From contig JAUPVZ010000025.1 of assembly GCA_030916795.1 (NCBI GenBank), positions 1 through 6,255 on the forward strand: 6,255 nucleotides of DNA, given 5' to 3'. Source of the stretch: Patescibacteria group bacterium (GTDB lineage Bacteria; Patescibacteriota; Minisyncoccia; Phycocordibacterales; XYD1-FULL-46-19). Of this stretch, positions 4,878 to 6,255 are shown piece by piece; positions within the stretch are counted from its first letter, which is position 1; each line of letters opens with the position of its first letter. A program made the position numbers and the translations under genes. The notes under the pieces are model-generated. The model searched no databases. It was not told where the DNA came from and saw only the letters and a list, made by a program, of their open reading frames with translations.

Positions 4878-5177
4878 CTAAATAAAATCAATTTGGCTAC
4901 CTTTTGGCAAAAATACCATGGCTTTCTTAATACCAGCTGTCACCCCCCTCTTGCCTCGAACAATAACATTCTTGCGTGGCAAATTTACAATATTTACCTT
5001 TAGCGGAGTAACTCCGTACTTTTCCTTGATCGCTCGCATAATCGCCACTTTGCCAGCTAGGGCCGCCACCTCAAAAGTATAAACCGGCTCCTTCCTTTCA
5101 GTAAGAGCGGATGCCTTTTCGGTGATCCGTGGTCTGGTCAAAATGACTGCTCCGGTTGTTAGTTGTTGTTTTGCCAT
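4878..5177 (-). CDS. rplW: Large ribosomal subunit protein uL23 (L23)
   Basis: L23 lies at the exit of the polypeptide tunnel and is the main ribosomal docking point for trigger factor and SRP. At 99 residues it is a normal bacterial form. The signature RPRITEKASAL (15-25) is followed by PVYTFEVAALAGKVAIMRAI (31-50), EKYGVTPLKVNIVNLPRK (52-69) and a short basic hairpin (RGKRGVTAGIKKA, 74-86) that ends VFLPKGSQIDF. In E. coli that hairpin reaches the tunnel. The gene begins 5 nt after the L4 stop, in the invariant L4-L23-L2 order, with an A/T-only upstream sequence. Confidence 0.97.
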   Translation of the reverse strand: MAKQQLTTGAVILTRPRITEKASALTERKEPVYTFEVAALAGKVAIMRAIKEKYGVTPLKVNIVNLPRKNVIVRGKRGVTAGIKKAMVFLPKGSQIDFI

Positions 5178-5182
5178 AATAT

Positions 5183-5845
5183 TTATTTAACTCTAGCCGT
5201 TAGGGTTTTAACCGCCTCTTCGGGGGCAACGACCACTACATATTTGTAAGTCATCAAATCCAACGGGCTAGTATTGCGGGCTTCTTCCAATTTTACACTT
5301 TTGAAGTTACGAAAACTCAAAAGAGCATTATCGTCTTTTTCGGGCAAAGCCACATAGGCCCGTTTGCCAGTCTTGTAGGCAATTTTTTCTAAACCCTTCA
5401 CCGTTGCCAATGAATTGATTATTTTCTGGGCCTCTCCCGCTTTTGGCGAAGAGAAAGACAAGCTGTCGATAAAAACTAATTCCCCGTCACGCAATTTTTG
5501 TGACAATATTGTAAAGAGAGCCTTAGTCTTCATTTTCTTGTTTATCTTTCTTTCGAATTCTCGTTCATTGCGGGGGCCATGAGCCACACCACCACCAACC
5601 CAAATCGGCGAACGAGTCGAGCCGTGACGAGCACGGCCGGTACCTTTTTGGCGCCAAGGCTTTTTGCCACCACCAGAAACATCGGCGCGGTTTTTGGTAT
5701 GAGCAATATTTACCCGTGCATTGTTTTGCATGCTGGTTATTACCTGGTGAACCAGGTCGGCATTCCAAGTAAGACCAAAAAGCTTGTCATCTAGACTGAC
5801 TTTTCCCGCCTCTTTACCACTTTTGTTGTAAACTTTTGCTTCCAT
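5183..5845 (-). CDS. rplD: Large ribosomal subunit protein uL4 (L4)
   Basis: L4 is an early-assembly protein whose extended loop reaches the exit tunnel beside L22. In E. coli it also represses its own S10 operon by binding the leader RNA. The 220 residues are slightly more than the E. coli 201. The long basic/glycine loop is clear at 56-91, with GGGKKPWRQKGTGRARHG at 58-75 and SPIWVGGGVAHGP at 79-91. The globular part follows, with FTILSQKLRDGELVFIDSL (111-129) and a C-terminal LMTYKYVVVVAPEEAV (197-212). A 25-nt A/T-rich gap lies between it and L3. Whether L4 regulates this locus cannot be told, since the operon's own leader is outside the window. Confidence 0.98.
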   Translation of the reverse strand: MEAKVYNKSGKEAGKVSLDDKLFGLTWNADLVHQVITSMQNNARVNIAHTKNRADVSGGGKKPWRQKGTGRARHGSTRSPIWVGGGVAHGPRNEREFERKINKKMKTKALFTILSQKLRDGELVFIDSLSFSSPKAGEAQKIINSLATVKGLEKIAYKTGKRAYVALPEKDDNALLSFRNFKSVKLEEARNTSPLDLMTYKYVVVVAPEEAVKTLTARVK

Positions 5846-5870
5846 GATTTTGTATATGAAAATATTTTAG

Positions 5871-6255
5871 CTAGCCCCTAATCTCTACCACCGTCCCCCG
5901 GCGACCGGGTACTGAGCCAGTAACAAAAATTTGGTTATTATCCTTATCCACCTTAACAATCTTGATAGTCTTTTGGGTAATCATATCCCCACCCATACGG
6001 CCAGCCATACGCTTGCCCTTAAACACTCTTTGCATTCCACCAGCACCAATGGAGCCTGGTTCACGTTCAGAGTGTTTTTGACCATGAGAACGTGGCCCCC
6101 CGTGGAAACCATGACGCTTTACCACACCCTGGAAACCCTTACCCTTTGAAATACCTGAAACAGTCACATTGTCCCCCTCGGCAAAAACTGAGGTATCAAA
6201 AGTATCGCCAACCTTAATATCACCTAGGGTGCCTTCGACTCGATATTCACGCAAC
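5871..6255 (-). CDS. rplC: Large ribosomal subunit protein uL3 (L3), partial (C-terminal part)
   Basis: L3 is an assembly-initiating 23S rRNA-binding protein whose central extension reaches towards the peptidyl-transferase centre. About 127 residues are visible, against roughly 205-215 for the family, so the N-terminal third or more lies beyond the right edge. The first visible codon, TTG at 6254, is an internal leucine of the family's 'LREYRV' segment and not a start. Visible landmarks, counted from it, are GKGFQGVVKRHGF (38-50), GGPRSHGQKHSEREPGSIG (52-70) and VFKGKRMAGRMGG (77-89). The ending FVTGSVPGRRGTVVEIRG is normal. It leads the L3-L4-L23-L2 unit; S10, usually upstream, is outside the window. 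Confidence 0.97.
   Translation of the reverse strand, partial: LREYRVEGTLGDIKVGDTFDTSVFAEGDNVTVSGISKGKGFQGVVKRHGFHGGPRSHGQKHSEREPGSIGAGGMQRVFKGKRMAGRMGGDMITQKTIKIVKVDKDNNQIFVTGSVPGRRGTVVEIRG

Noticed and set aside
5565..5768. 67-codon minus-strand frame inside L4
   Set aside because: It is an alternative frame of the glycine/basic loop of L4; tryptophan- and cysteine-rich text is typical of such shadows.
6252..6254. TTG as the start codon of L3
   Set aside because: It aligns with the internal leucine of the LREYRV segment about 80 residues into L3; the gene simply runs off the window.

Overview
This window is a nearly pure ribosomal-protein locus read entirely on the minus strand. Reading from right to left it contains the end of rplC (L3), then rplD (L4), rplW (L23), rplB (L2), rpsS (S19), rplV (L22), rpsC (S3), rplP (L16), rpmC (L29), rpsQ (S17), rplN (L14), rplX (L24) and rplE (L5). 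This is the conserved S10-spc gene order. Twelve genes are complete and L3 is cut by the right edge. No frameshifts or missing domains were seen, apart from a shortened L24 C-terminus. Plus-strand open frames are shadows of these genes.

Organism: bacterial. The style of the proteins (a compact L29 with the KNVKEGR segment, an L5 with VSSGTG where VNxGxG is usual, and Ala/Lys/Thr-rich tails on S19, L22 and L24) together with a palindromic CCTGCC/GGCAGG repeat suggests a Patescibacteria/CPR (Parcubacteria-like) genome. That assignment comes from familiarity with such sequences and was not checked by a search. Almost every start codon lacks a recognisable Shine-Dalgarno sequence and follows an A/T-rich stretch.

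Layout: (1) 4036-6255 is the first transcription unit, L3-L4-L23-L2, with gaps of 5-25 nt. It ends in a strong symmetric hairpin terminator (3992-4028) just after L2. (2) 3847-3991 is an unusual break between L2 and S19. It holds a textbook extended -10 promoter firing towards S19 and a short leader with a terminator-like hairpin followed by seven T, immediately before the S19 start. (3) 320-3846 is the second unit, S19 to L5, with gaps of 1-24 nt. (4) 1-319 has no supported gene. It starts, seen from L5, with another symmetric terminator (262-289), then nested inverted repeats, then A/T-rich spacer. The usual next genes of the spc operon (S14, S8 and so on) do not follow L5 directly.

Together the genes encode the early-assembly and exit-tunnel proteins of the large subunit (L2, L3, L4, L5, L14, L16, L22, L23, L24, L29) and four small-subunit parts (S3, S17, S19, plus the leader that may control them). 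The most interesting feature is regulatory: the operon is split into separately terminated modules, and the second module has its own promoter and a candidate attenuator.
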